From Thalassospira sp. UBA1131 (GTDB lineage: Bacteria > Pseudomonadota > Alphaproteobacteria > Rhodospirillales > Thalassospiraceae): DNA of 21,682 bases. Of this stretch, positions 1 through 6,564 are shown piece by piece. Below the pieces are notes generated by a model. That model searched no databases and was not told the DNA's origin. It saw only the letters and a list, made by a program, of their open reading frames with translations. The position numbers and the translations under genes were made by a program. The stretch covers positions 4,124-25,805 of the forward strand of contig NZ_DCAO01000018.1 of the NCBI RefSeq assembly GCF_002311515.1, read 5' to 3'. The stretch's first letter is position 1, and each line of letters begins with the position of its first letter.

Positions 1-405
1 CTCGGCGCGCTTGCGCCAAAGCGGACGGGTCATGTGCCAGCTTTCGCATTCAAAATTAGCCATCGGCAGGGCATCAACAAGACGCGCCAACGGTTTGGCC
101 ACTGCCAATTCCAGATCATCCTCGGATCCAACATGCCCGATGGACAGACGCCAGCCCGGTTCTTCATGCGGATGACGATCAAGCCACAACATGGCAAACC
201 CGGTTGCATTCGACCGGCCCGCTGCCGGGGCAACCAGATCAAAAAACAGCGACAGGGCAGCTGGTATTTCCGGCACGCTATGATCGGTCAGTGCGTCCCC
301 AACGGTCCATGTTTTGACCAAAACATCATCGGCATCCGGTCGATTGTCAAAACGCGGCGGCAGAAAACCGGAATACTCGTTTGCAGGACGGATGGGGTCA
401 GTCAT
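1..405 (-). CDS. Unknown protein, N-terminal 135 residues (runs off left edge)
   Basis: An open frame runs without a stop from an ATG at 405 to the left edge of the window. The start has a good ribosome binding site (GAGG about seven bases upstream), which supports it as a real gene. The visible part begins MTDPIRPANEYSGFLPPRFD and is acidic and soluble-looking, with no signal peptide or membrane segment. I do not recognise the family. It lies 148 bases downstream of the AraC-type regulator on the same strand, so the two could be cotranscribed or functionally linked, but nothing in the sequence proves it. Confidence 0.6.
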   Translation of the reverse strand, partial: MTDPIRPANEYSGFLPPRFDNRPDADDVLVKTWTVGDALTDHSVPEIPAALSLFFDLVAPAAGRSNATGFAMLWLDRHPHEEPGWRLSIGHVGSEDDLELAVAKPLARLVDALPMANFECESWHMTRPLWRKRAE

Positions 406-553
406 GGCAGCCTCATGGATGCGAAGGGGCACGATGATTTAAACGAAATCATTCATGGCGCTGCTGATACCCAAGGAAACCGGGCAGGTCAATCACCCGG
501 CAATCAGCCAGCACACCTTAAATGGCCGCGGCCAGCATCAGACTGGTTGGGCA

Positions 554-1513
554 TCACGCCCGGGTCAACCCGGCATGGCCGATGCTGGCTTCACGGTAGA
601 CCGAGGGCGGCATCGCCATCAAACGTCTGAAATCGCGTGAAAAATGCGCATTATCTGTAAAGCCGCACCAGAACCCGATTTCACCAACCGAAAGGGTGGT
701 GCCATATAAAAGCCTACAGGCTTCTCGCACGCGCACCAGGCGCAACAGATCAGAAAACCGGCTGTTGGCCTGTTGCAAGCGACGCTGCAAGGTGCGCCCG
801 GATGTATCAAGCGCAGCAGCAACTTCATCAATCGTCCAGCTACGCCCGATGTCATGTTCCAACACCGTACAAAGTTGTTGCACAATCGGGCGTTGCGCCC
901 CGATTGACGGCGCGGTGCCGGGCATATTGGCCATGAATGGATAGGAGGACGAAACCTGTTCGAAACTGCCCCAGTTAATCCGAAAACGAAGGCCGCGACC
1001 GGAAAATGCCAGTTTGTCGCTAATCCGGCCCTTGCGCGTCACGCGCACTGCCGGACCGTGGCTGGGCAAAATTGTGGCGTCAATATTCTCGGCCCCGGCC
1101 GCCTCAAGCAAACCGATCAAAAATCCCAGCAAAAGAAGGTTTTCCACCCGTGCCGGCGGCTGACCGCGCACAACCCCGCGATGGATGGTCATGGATTTTC
1201 CGGTGACGGAAAAATCGCTGCGAGCACGTGCGTGGGAATAGCCTTCAAGTCGGCGCCAGCGATCAGCAATCACCGACGGCGTTGCCGAGTGACGCAACAT
1301 GGTCAGGATCGGTTCCTGTTCCTTGGCCGCCAGATACCGCCCAAGACGCACCAGCACCGCCGGACCATTGATCTCTTCAAGTGCGAGCATGATGCTGCGC
1401 AGCTTGGCAGAAGTTACAACCGTCCCGCCCGGGACAAGGTCATAGCCCCGCGGCAACCATGCCAGTTGCCGGATCAGGGCAACATGCAAACCAAAAGAAA
1501 CAAATTCCTGCAT
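554..1513 (-). CDS. AraC-family transcriptional regulator
   Basis: About 319 residues, with a two-part layout. The N-terminal ~200 residues are an unassigned sensor-like domain. The C-terminal ~90 residues are a typical AraC/XylS double helix-turn-helix: WTIDEVAAALDTSGRTLQRRL gives the first helix pair, and VGEIGFWCGFTDNAHFSRDF with MPPSVYRE gives the conserved second half. The frame can open at a TTG at 1516, but the ATG at 1513 directly after it is the more likely start; neither has a strong Shine-Dalgarno. An inverted repeat lies immediately upstream. The ligand is unknown; the target may include the unknown gene downstream or the gene itself. Family assignment is secure, role is not. Confidence 0.9.
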   Translation of the reverse strand: MQEFVSFGLHVALIRQLAWLPRGYDLVPGGTVVTSAKLRSIMLALEEINGPAVLVRLGRYLAAKEQEPILTMLRHSATPSVIADRWRRLEGYSHARARSDFSVTGKSMTIHRGVVRGQPPARVENLLLLGFLIGLLEAAGAENIDATILPSHGPAVRVTRKGRISDKLAFSGRGLRFRINWGSFEQVSSSYPFMANMPGTAPSIGAQRPIVQQLCTVLEHDIGRSWTIDEVAAALDTSGRTLQRRLQQANSRFSDLLRLVRVREACRLLYGTTLSVGEIGFWCGFTDNAHFSRDFRRLMAMPPSVYREASIGHAGLTRA

Positions 1514-1520
1514 CAAAACA

Positions 1521-1543
1521 CGCCAAATTAAAGGTAATTGGCG
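1521..1543. promoter_or_regulatory. Inverted repeat just upstream of the araC-type gene
   Basis: CGCCAAATT and AATTGGCG face each other across six bases, with one unpaired base. The repeat sits 8 to 30 bases upstream of the regulator's ATG. It could be an autoregulatory operator or a small leader hairpin. The sequence shows only the symmetry. Confidence 0.35.
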
Positions 1544-1587
1544 CGATCATACAAACTAATGACCGACCTGTCAGTGTCACATTCAAA

Positions 1588-1606
1588 ATGTCACGAAGCT
1601 GTTACA
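1588..1606 (+). promoter_or_regulatory. Possible Pho-box-like direct repeat
   Basis: ATGTCAC at 1588 and CTGTTAC at 1599 are two copies of a TGTCA-type heptamer 11 bases apart, the spacing of PhoB half sites (CTGTCAT consensus). Two more TGTCA motifs lie just upstream at 1569 and 1575 but are out of that register. The site lies about 130 bases before the phosphatase start. Short motifs like this arise by chance, so confidence is low. Confidence 0.25.
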
Positions 1607-1737
1607 TTGATCGCGATTTTTAAAAATCCGCTGAGATGGAGATCACTGGACGCAACGACAAGCCATTGCCGACCGGGTACGGGCATGTCACTTTTAAACC
1701 ATCTCCTGCCCCTTCCCAGACAATACGGAATGATAGC

Positions 1738-2214
1738 GTGATCAAGGTTCTTTTCGTCTGCACCGGCAATATCTGTCGTTCGCCCACGGCTGATGGCGTT
1801 TTTCGCAAGATGGTTCGTGATGCCGGACTGGATGCCCATATCAGCGTCGATAGCTGCGGGCTGTCGGCCTATCATGTTGGCGAATTGCCCGACCCGCGGT
1901 CGCGTGAAATGGCCAAAAGTCGCGGCATTGATCTAAGCGATATTCGATCCCGCAAGATCAGGCCCGCCGACTACCACGAATTTGACTATGTTCTGGCCAT
2001 GGATGACGGGCATTTGCGCGATATGCGCCGCCAGGCACCCAATACCCATCAGCACCGTATTGAGCTGTTTCTGGATTATCATCCGTCGATGGCAGGACAA
2101 AGTGTCCCCGACCCCTATTACGGCGGCGCCAACGGGTTTGTCGATGTGTTTGACATGATCGAGGAAGCCTCAAGCAACCTGCTGTCGCACATCCGCGAAA
2201 AACACGACATCTAG
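1738..2214 (+). CDS. Low-molecular-weight protein tyrosine phosphatase family protein
   Basis: 158 residues from a GTG start. It carries the CX5R phosphatase loop almost at the N-terminus (CTGNICRS, Cys8 nucleophile and Arg14) and the DPYYGG general-acid loop (Asp125), as in all low-molecular-weight PTPs. The frame extends upstream to an ATG at 1636, but that would add 34 residues that the family lacks. The GTG at 1738 places the motif correctly and has GGAA seven bases upstream. It lies 23 bases ahead of a fructosamine-kinase-like gene. In that setting (family knowledge) such phosphatases can act on phosphorylated sugar or sugar-amine compounds rather than phosphotyrosine. The catalytic residues are all present; the substrate is an inference. 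Confidence 0.9.
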   Translation: MIKVLFVCTGNICRSPTADGVFRKMVRDAGLDAHISVDSCGLSAYHVGELPDPRSREMAKSRGIDLSDIRSRKIRPADYHEFDYVLAMDDGHLRDMRRQAPNTHQHRIELFLDYHPSMAGQSVPDPYYGGANGFVDVFDMIEEASSNLLSHIREKHDI

Positions 2215-2237
2215 GCCCTTAGCCCCCGGAATGGATT

Positions 2238-3110
2238 ATGGATAAACGCGCGCTTGCAGATTTGATCAAACGCCACACCGGGGCGTCGGTGCGATCCGTC
2301 GCGCCACTTTCGGGTGGATGCGTTGCCAATGTAATGCGCGCCGATCTGGATGATGGGCAGCAACTGGTGATCAAGTACAGTCCGACAAATGATGCACAAA
2401 ATAATGCGGGCCTTTTGATCGAGGCGGAAATGCTGCGTTATTTCAAAACGCACTCTCCGATCCCCTGTCCCGTGGTCATCCATGCCGACGCAAATTGTCT
2501 GGTGATGACATTTATCGCCAACGATAACCGAATGACTGGAGCTGTGCAGCGCGACCTTGCCGAACAGTTGGCAACGCAGCATCAGGTAACGTCCGAAACG
2601 TTCGGACTTGGATTTGACACTTTAATTGGCGGCCTGGCGCAACCAAATACACCCGAGGAAAGCTGGATCACGTTCTTCGCCGAACACCGTTTGCGTCATA
2701 TGGCGCAACACGCACATCGCGAAGGCAAGCTGCCCGGTAGTATGGCCGCGCGCGTTGATCGATTGATCGACAGGCTTGCTGATCTATTGCAAGACCAAAG
2801 CACAGCGGCGCTGCTGCATGGTGACTTGTGGGGTGGCAATATCCTGTGTCAGTCTGACAGGCTTGCGGGCTTGATTGATCCGGCGATCTATTACGGCGAT
2901 CGGGAAATCGAACTGGCCTTTGGGACGTTGTTTGGTGATCTGACGCCGGAATTTTTCGCGCGGTATGATGAAATACTGCCGATAGAGCCGGGGTTCTTTG
3001 AAGAACGCCGTGATTTGTATAATCTTTATCCGTTACTGGTCCACGTTCGCCTGTTTGGCGGCCATTATGTCGGTTCGGTTGACCATATCCTTGCCCGATT
3101 TGGGCACTAA
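2238..3110 (+). CDS. Fructosamine kinase family protein (possible ribulosamine/erythrulosamine 3-kinase)
   Basis: 290 residues with the protein-kinase-like fold of the fructosamine/ketosamine 3-kinase family. Visible elements are the lysine in VIKY (Lys46), an acidic residue in the following helix (Glu62/Glu64), the catalytic loop LLHGDLWGGNIL (Asp196, Asn201) and the metal-binding segment LIDPAIYYGDREIELA (Asp214). The last of these is characteristic of this family rather than of aminoglycoside phosphotransferases. These enzymes phosphorylate sugars attached to protein amino groups; the phosphorylated adduct then breaks down, freeing the amine. Bacterial members studied act mainly on ribulosamines and erythrulosamines. 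The gene is probably cotranscribed with the phosphatase upstream. Confidence 0.88.
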   Translation: MDKRALADLIKRHTGASVRSVAPLSGGCVANVMRADLDDGQQLVIKYSPTNDAQNNAGLLIEAEMLRYFKTHSPIPCPVVIHADANCLVMTFIANDNRMTGAVQRDLAEQLATQHQVTSETFGLGFDTLIGGLAQPNTPEESWITFFAEHRLRHMAQHAHREGKLPGSMAARVDRLIDRLADLLQDQSTAALLHGDLWGGNILCQSDRLAGLIDPAIYYGDREIELAFGTLFGDLTPEFFARYDEILPIEPGFFEERRDLYNLYPLLVHVRLFGGHYVGSVDHILARFGH

Positions 3111-3155
3111 AGCACGTGAACAAACACAAAATACCATCAGTTAGGCACACCTAGA

Positions 3156-3620
3156 ATGGGGAAGAGAGAGTTGAAAGTACTAGCAGGAGCCGCCATCGCC
3201 TTGACCATGACGGTCAGCATTGCCGCCATCGCCCACGAAGGGGCAACCGGTGTTGTCAAGGAACGCATGGAAGGCATGAAGGCCATTGGCCAACAGGTCA
3301 AAATCATGGTCCCGATGATGAAGGGTGCATTGCCCTATGACCCGGATCAGGTCGCGAAAGCCGCGACGATTATCGAAGGTCACTCAGGCGAGACCTTTAC
3401 CGCCCTTTTCCCGGAAGGCAGTAATGGCAAACCGTCTGAAGCACTGTCAGACATCTGGGAAGACTGGTCAAAATTCACAAATCTGGCAAACGAACTGCAC
3501 GCCAAGGCCAGCGATCTTAAATCGGTCGCAGTTAGCGGCGGATCAGAAGACGATTTCAAGGCATCACTCGGTCAAATGATGCAGACCTGCAAATCCTGCC
3601 ATAGCGATTTCAAGGAATAG
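3156..3620 (+). CDS. Cytochrome c' family protein
   Basis: 154 residues: a signal peptide (hydrophobic stretch ending IAAIAHEG), a four-helix-bundle-like body rich in Met, Ala and Lys, and a single C-terminal heme-binding CKSCH (Cys145, Cys148, His149). The C-terminal heme site and this length define class II cytochromes c (cytochrome c' / c556 type). They are periplasmic, often high-spin hemoproteins that bind NO or carry electrons. The ATG at 3156 has a weak ribosome site. A TTG at 3171, after a purine run GGGGAAGAGAGAG, would give the neater signal peptide start MKVLAGAAIA and is a real alternative. A strong terminator follows the gene. Confidence 0.9.
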   Translation: MGKRELKVLAGAAIALTMTVSIAAIAHEGATGVVKERMEGMKAIGQQVKIMVPMMKGALPYDPDQVAKAATIIEGHSGETFTALFPEGSNGKPSEALSDIWEDWSKFTNLANELHAKASDLKSVAVSGGSEDDFKASLGQMMQTCKSCHSDFKE

Positions 3621-3650
3621 ATCGGACAAATTTTGCGGTCCCGACGCAAA

Positions 3651-3688
3651 AAAGGTCGCAGCATTTTGGTGCTGCGGCCTTTCTTTTT
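3651..3688. terminator. Bidirectional terminator between cytochrome c' and folE
   Basis: A 13-base-pair stem (3651-3663 with 3670-3682, one G-U pair) closes a six-base loop and is followed by CTTTTT on the plus strand. On the minus strand the same stem is followed by a run of T, so it can serve both converging genes. Confidence 0.85.
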
Positions 3689-3706
3689 GGATCGTCTGAA
3701 TGGGTC

Positions 3707-4297
3707 TTAGCGACCGATCATGGCAAAGAATTCGCGGCGTGTGATCGGGTCATCGCGGAATGCGCCAAGCATCCGGCTGGTGACCATTGATACGCCGGTT
3801 TTGTGCACGCCACGGGTGCTCATGCATTGGTGATTGGCATCAATCACCACCGCCACACCAAGCGGATCAAGTTCTTCCTGAATGGTGTTGGCAACCTGTG
3901 CGGTCATCTTTTCCTGAATCTGCAGGCGTTTGGCATAGACCTCGACCACGCGGGCCAGTTTGGAAATACCAACGACACGGCGGCGCGGCAGATAGGCGAC
4001 ATGTGCCACACCAATGATCGGCACCATGTGATGTTCGCAATAGGATTCGACGCGAATGTCGCGCAGAACGACCATTTCGTCATAGCCGTCGGTTTCTTCG
4101 AATGTCCGACGCAGAATCTCGGCCGGGTCCTGCTGATAGCCAGCAAAGAATTCACCATAAGACCGTGCCACACGGTCAGGGGTTCCGCGCAAACCTTCGC
4201 GGTCGGGATCATCCCCTGCCCAACGCAGAAGTGTCCGAACCGCTTCTTCTGCTTCTTCGCGTGTCGGACGCTTCACCGGGTTATGTTCGCTGCACAT
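3707..4297 (-). CDS. folE: GTP cyclohydrolase I
   Basis: 196 residues. It converts GTP to 7,8-dihydroneopterin triphosphate, the first step of folate/pterin synthesis and also the entry to queuosine-type precursors. The zinc ligands are visible as Cys87 and His90 in ESYCEHHMVP and Cys158 in NHQCMSTRGV. GISKLARVV and the C-terminal TRREFF segment are also family-typical. Length matches bacterial type IA enzymes. The ATG at 4297 has AAAGGA at good spacing. It lies 88 bases downstream of apaG on the same strand with no obvious terminator between, so cotranscription is possible. Confidence 0.97.
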   Translation of the reverse strand: MCSEHNPVKRPTREEAEEAVRTLLRWAGDDPDREGLRGTPDRVARSYGEFFAGYQQDPAEILRRTFEETDGYDEMVVLRDIRVESYCEHHMVPIIGVAHVAYLPRRRVVGISKLARVVEVYAKRLQIQEKMTAQVANTIQEELDPLGVAVVIDANHQCMSTRGVHKTGVSMVTSRMLGAFRDDPITRREFFAMIGR

Positions 4298-4385
4298 ACC
4301 AAATCCTTTGTCATTTTATTACAGGATTGAACCTGCCTTGGTGGGGCTCACGGCCCGCGCTACCTGATACTGTTTTTTGACGCGA

Positions 4386-4778
4386 TCAGTTCACAGTGTG
4401 TTGCCCATGCGGACTGTCCAGCGAAAAGGCTGGAATCGCAATATCAAAATGATTGCCGTCCATATCCGTCATTTCGAAAGTGCCCACCATGAAGCCGCTT
4501 GGCGTGGTCAGTGGCGCGCCACTGGTGTAGTTGAAACTTTCGCCACATGCCAAAACAGGCTGTTCGCCGACAACACCCGGGCCTTTGACTTCCTGGGTTT
4601 CGCCGCGCGAATCCGTAATCCGCCAGTGACGGTTAAGCAACTGAACAGTTTTCGAGCCGAGATTCTCGATCTCGATGCGATAAGCCCAAATATAACGATG
4701 GGTGTCCGGGTCTGATTCGTCCTCAAGGAACATCGGCTTTACCGATACCTTGATGTCGTGGGTTACGGTCGAATACAT
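4386..4778 (-). CDS. apaG: ApaG protein
   Basis: 130 residues of the ApaG/DUF525 fold, a single immunoglobulin-like beta domain. Typical stretches are YIWAYRIEIENLG, VQLLNRHWRITDS, VVGEQPVL with GESFNYTSG, and MVGTFEM. The protein is linked genetically to Co2+ resistance and Mg2+ efflux in enterobacteria; its molecular activity is not settled. The frame can begin upstream at 4817, but the ATG at 4778 has GGAG six bases ahead and gives the family's normal length. It sits between metZ, which has its own terminator, and folE. Confidence 0.93.
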   Translation of the reverse strand: MYSTVTHDIKVSVKPMFLEDESDPDTHRYIWAYRIEIENLGSKTVQLLNRHWRITDSRGETQEVKGPGVVGEQPVLACGESFNYTSGAPLTTPSGFMVGTFEMTDMDGNHFDIAIPAFSLDSPHGQHTVN

Positions 4779-4916
4779 GCATATCTCCGGGCCAAGTGTG
4801 TTCCAGTCAATTTGCATCAGCCAAGAATGCGATGGATGGACCCTTTATGTAGACAATCCTTCCCGAAAGTACCAGTCAGCAGTCAAAACAAACTGGCATT
4901 ATCCCCCGGATCGGAA

Positions 4917-4944
4917 ACGAAAAGGCCCGCACAATGTACGGGCC
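4917..4944 (-). terminator. Terminator downstream of metZ
   Basis: Nine base pairs (4924-4932 with 4936-4944, one G-U) close a three-base loop. On the minus strand the stem is followed by TTTTCGTTTC. It ends the metZ transcript about 35 bases after the stop codon and separates metZ from apaG. Confidence 0.75.
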
Positions 4945-4978
4945 GGATCGATGTCAGGATTACTGTTGGTCCATGCTT

Positions 4979-6181
4979 TTAAACGGCAAGGGCCGCCAAC
5001 AGGTCTTCCTTGAGGTCATCAATATCTTCCAGACCGACAGATAGACGCAGCATGCCCTCGGTAATGCCCATTACAATCTTGTCCTCGGCCGGTACACGCT
5101 GATGCGTGGTGGTCCAGGGATGGGTTGCAAGGCTTTTTGCATCGCCAAGGTTGTTGGAAATATCAATCAGCTTGAGATTGTCAAGCAACGAGAAGGCTGC
5201 TTTCTTACCACCGGCAAGCTCGATTGCGATCAATCCACCACCACGGCCAGACATTTGCTTCATTGCCAGTTCATGCTGCGGGTGACTTTTCAGCCCCGGA
5301 TATAGAACGCGTGACACTTGCGGCTGTTCCGTAAGAAATTCAGCCAATGCGGTTGCATTGCGAATATGCTGATCCACACGCAGGCTAAGTGTCTCAAGCC
5401 CCTTAAGAAGAACCCAGGCATTGAACGGGCTCATGCTTGGCCCGGTATGACGCAGGAAGGTGGTCAGATGTTCGTCGTGCCATTCCTTGTCATTAAACAG
5501 GATCGCCCCGCCAAGGCAGCGCCCCTGACCATCGATATGCTTGGTCGCGGAATAGACGACAATATCCGCCCCCAGTTCCATCGGCTTTTGCAGGATCGGT
5601 GTGGCAAAGACGTTATCGACAATCACCTTGGCACCGGCCTTGTGCGCCAGATCGGAAATGAAGGCGATATCAAGAACCTCAAGGGTCGGGTTCGACGGTG
5701 TTTCAAGGAAAACCGCATCGGCCGGTTTCGAAAGTGCCTTTTCCCAGGCGTCCTTGTCCGTGCCGTCCACCAGTTCGGTTTCAACGCCGAACCGCGGCAA
5801 AAGCGTGGTCAGGATAAATTCACACGACCCGAACAGCGCACGCGATCCAACCACACGGCCACCGGCCTTGGTGCTGGCGGCCAATGCATTCCAGACAGCC
5901 GACATGCCCGATGCTGTCGCGCGGCAATATTGCGCGCCCTCGATCAGGGCAAGGCGTTCTTCGAACATGCCAACAGTCGGGTTGGCGAAACGCGAATACA
6001 CAAAACGTTCCGGACCGCTGCCATCAAAGGAGGCCTCGGCCTCGGCGGCAGTTTCATATACATAGCCGGAATTCATAAAGATGGCTTCGGAGGTCTCGCA
6101 GAATCCGCTGCGCGCTGTACCGCCACGCACGGATCGGGTCGCCGCGCGCCAGTTATCGGAAGCCTTTTTGTCGGTCGTCAT
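4979..6181 (-). CDS. metZ: O-succinylhomoserine sulfhydrylase
   Basis: 400 residues of the Cys/Met-metabolism PLP enzyme family. The PLP lysine is Lys214 in VVYSATKHIDGQGR, Asp189 lies in VIVDNVFATP, and SGMSAVWNAL and PSNPTLEV are also conserved. The KHIDGQGRCLGGA form is typical of MetZ, which makes homocysteine from O-succinylhomoserine and sulfide. The frame runs open to an ATG at 6250, but that codon lies inside a terminator hairpin. The ATG at 6181 has AGGAG seven bases upstream and gives the normal N-terminus MTTDKKASDNW. The start overlaps the stop of a leader ORF (ATGA), and a SAM-II riboswitch sits at the 5' end of the transcript. Confidence 0.95.
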   Translation of the reverse strand: MTTDKKASDNWRAATRSVRGGTARSGFCETSEAIFMNSGYVYETAAEAEASFDGSGPERFVYSRFANPTVGMFEERLALIEGAQYCRATASGMSAVWNALAASTKAGGRVVGSRALFGSCEFILTTLLPRFGVETELVDGTDKDAWEKALSKPADAVFLETPSNPTLEVLDIAFISDLAHKAGAKVIVDNVFATPILQKPMELGADIVVYSATKHIDGQGRCLGGAILFNDKEWHDEHLTTFLRHTGPSMSPFNAWVLLKGLETLSLRVDQHIRNATALAEFLTEQPQVSRVLYPGLKSHPQHELAMKQMSGRGGGLIAIELAGGKKAAFSLLDNLKLIDISNNLGDAKSLATHPWTTTHQRVPAEDKIVMGITEGMLRLSVGLEDIDDLKEDLLAALAV

Positions 6182-6273
6182 CGTCTTGCTCCTACATGCC
6201 CGGAATGTATGCATACCGTAATCCGGACACAAAAAAACCCTGACCGGCATGAATGGGTCAGGGCCGAAGCCAT
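6178..6273 (-). CDS. 31-codon leader ORF between SAM-II aptamer and metZ
   Basis: ATG at 6273, thirty further codons, and TGA at 6180-6178. The stop shares bases with the metZ ATG (ATGA). The start is preceded by GAGGGG (6283-6278) at normal spacing, and this ribosome site lies directly behind the SAM-II pseudoknot. The frame passes through the whole terminator hairpin and its T run (codons GGG TTT TTT TGT). The peptide starts MASALTHSCRSGFF, has three cysteines and no methionine beyond the start, and ends in two rare arginine codons (AGA CGA). No similarity to a known protein is expected; a cis-acting leader role is inferred from layout. Confidence 0.6.
   Translation of the reverse strand: MASALTHSCRSGFFCVRITVCIHSGHVGARR
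6231..6263 (-). terminator. Intrinsic terminator inside the metZ leader
   Basis: Eight perfect base pairs, CCCTGACC (6263-6256) with GGTCAGGG (6245-6238), close a ten-base loop and are followed by seven T (6237-6231). It lies between the aptamer and metZ and entirely within the leader ORF. Confidence 0.85.
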
Positions 6274-6277
6274 AGCA

Positions 6278-6331
6278 CCCCTCTTTAGCGATTTTTTACG
6301 TGGCCGCAAGCCGGTCGACAAATCCCACGAT
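6278..6331 (-). promoter_or_regulatory. SAM-II riboswitch upstream of metZ
   Basis: The minus strand reads CGTGGGATTTG, then CCGGCTTGCGGCCACG, then AAATCGCTAAAGAGGGG, the conserved blocks of the SAM-II aptamer. P1 pairs CGTGG (6329-6325) with CCACG (6303-6299). The pseudoknot pairs GATTT (6324-6320) with AAATC (6294-6290). The GAGGGG ribosome site starts seven bases past the pseudoknot. SAM-II RNAs usually sequester the ribosome site of a methionine gene when SAM binds. Here that site belongs to the leader ORF rather than to metZ. Confidence 0.9.
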
Positions 6332-6337
6332 GCGCAG

Positions 6338-6366
6338 ACGATACGTCCAGTTTTACCCTACGTCAA
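6338..6366 (-). promoter_or_regulatory. Sigma-70-type promoter of metZ leader
   Basis: TTGACG (6366-6361), a 17-base spacer, and TATCGT (6343-6338). The expected start point is near A6331, a base or two before the aptamer, so the RNA would begin with the riboswitch. The predicted leader is about 150 bases. Confidence 0.75.
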
Positions 6367-6564
6367 GCGCCACTCCCTCAGGTTTATTGCGCATGTTCCT
6401 ACGCCATCCGGCCAGGCTTTGTACAATTTGCCCTCACGCAATGGTGAAGGCAGTTCATAAGCAAGTTTTGAAATTTCTCTCTAATGTTGGGTCAAATAAT
6501 GCGATCCTGTATTCAGGGATTTGCATTTCGACCCGAACGAACGACTTGCAAGAGCCTGAAATCA

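Noticed and set aside
531..589. Nine-base inverted repeat straddling the AraC gene's stop codon, considered as a terminator
   Set aside because: The 41-base spacing is long and no T run follows on either strand. It could be chance or a weak structure.
34..630. Plus-strand open frame of 198 residues
   Set aside because: It overlaps the minus-strand unknown gene and the end of the AraC gene. Composition is rich in Arg, Gly, Pro and His, as expected for a shadow frame.
5318..6460. Long open frame on the plus strand (380 residues)
   Set aside because: It runs antisense to metZ and its leader, has no recognisable domain, and reflects codon bias of the real gene.
6484..6564. Upstream extension of the TVP38 gene from the first ATG
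   Set aside because: The added residues are not family-like and have no ribosome site; the start at 6565 is preferred.
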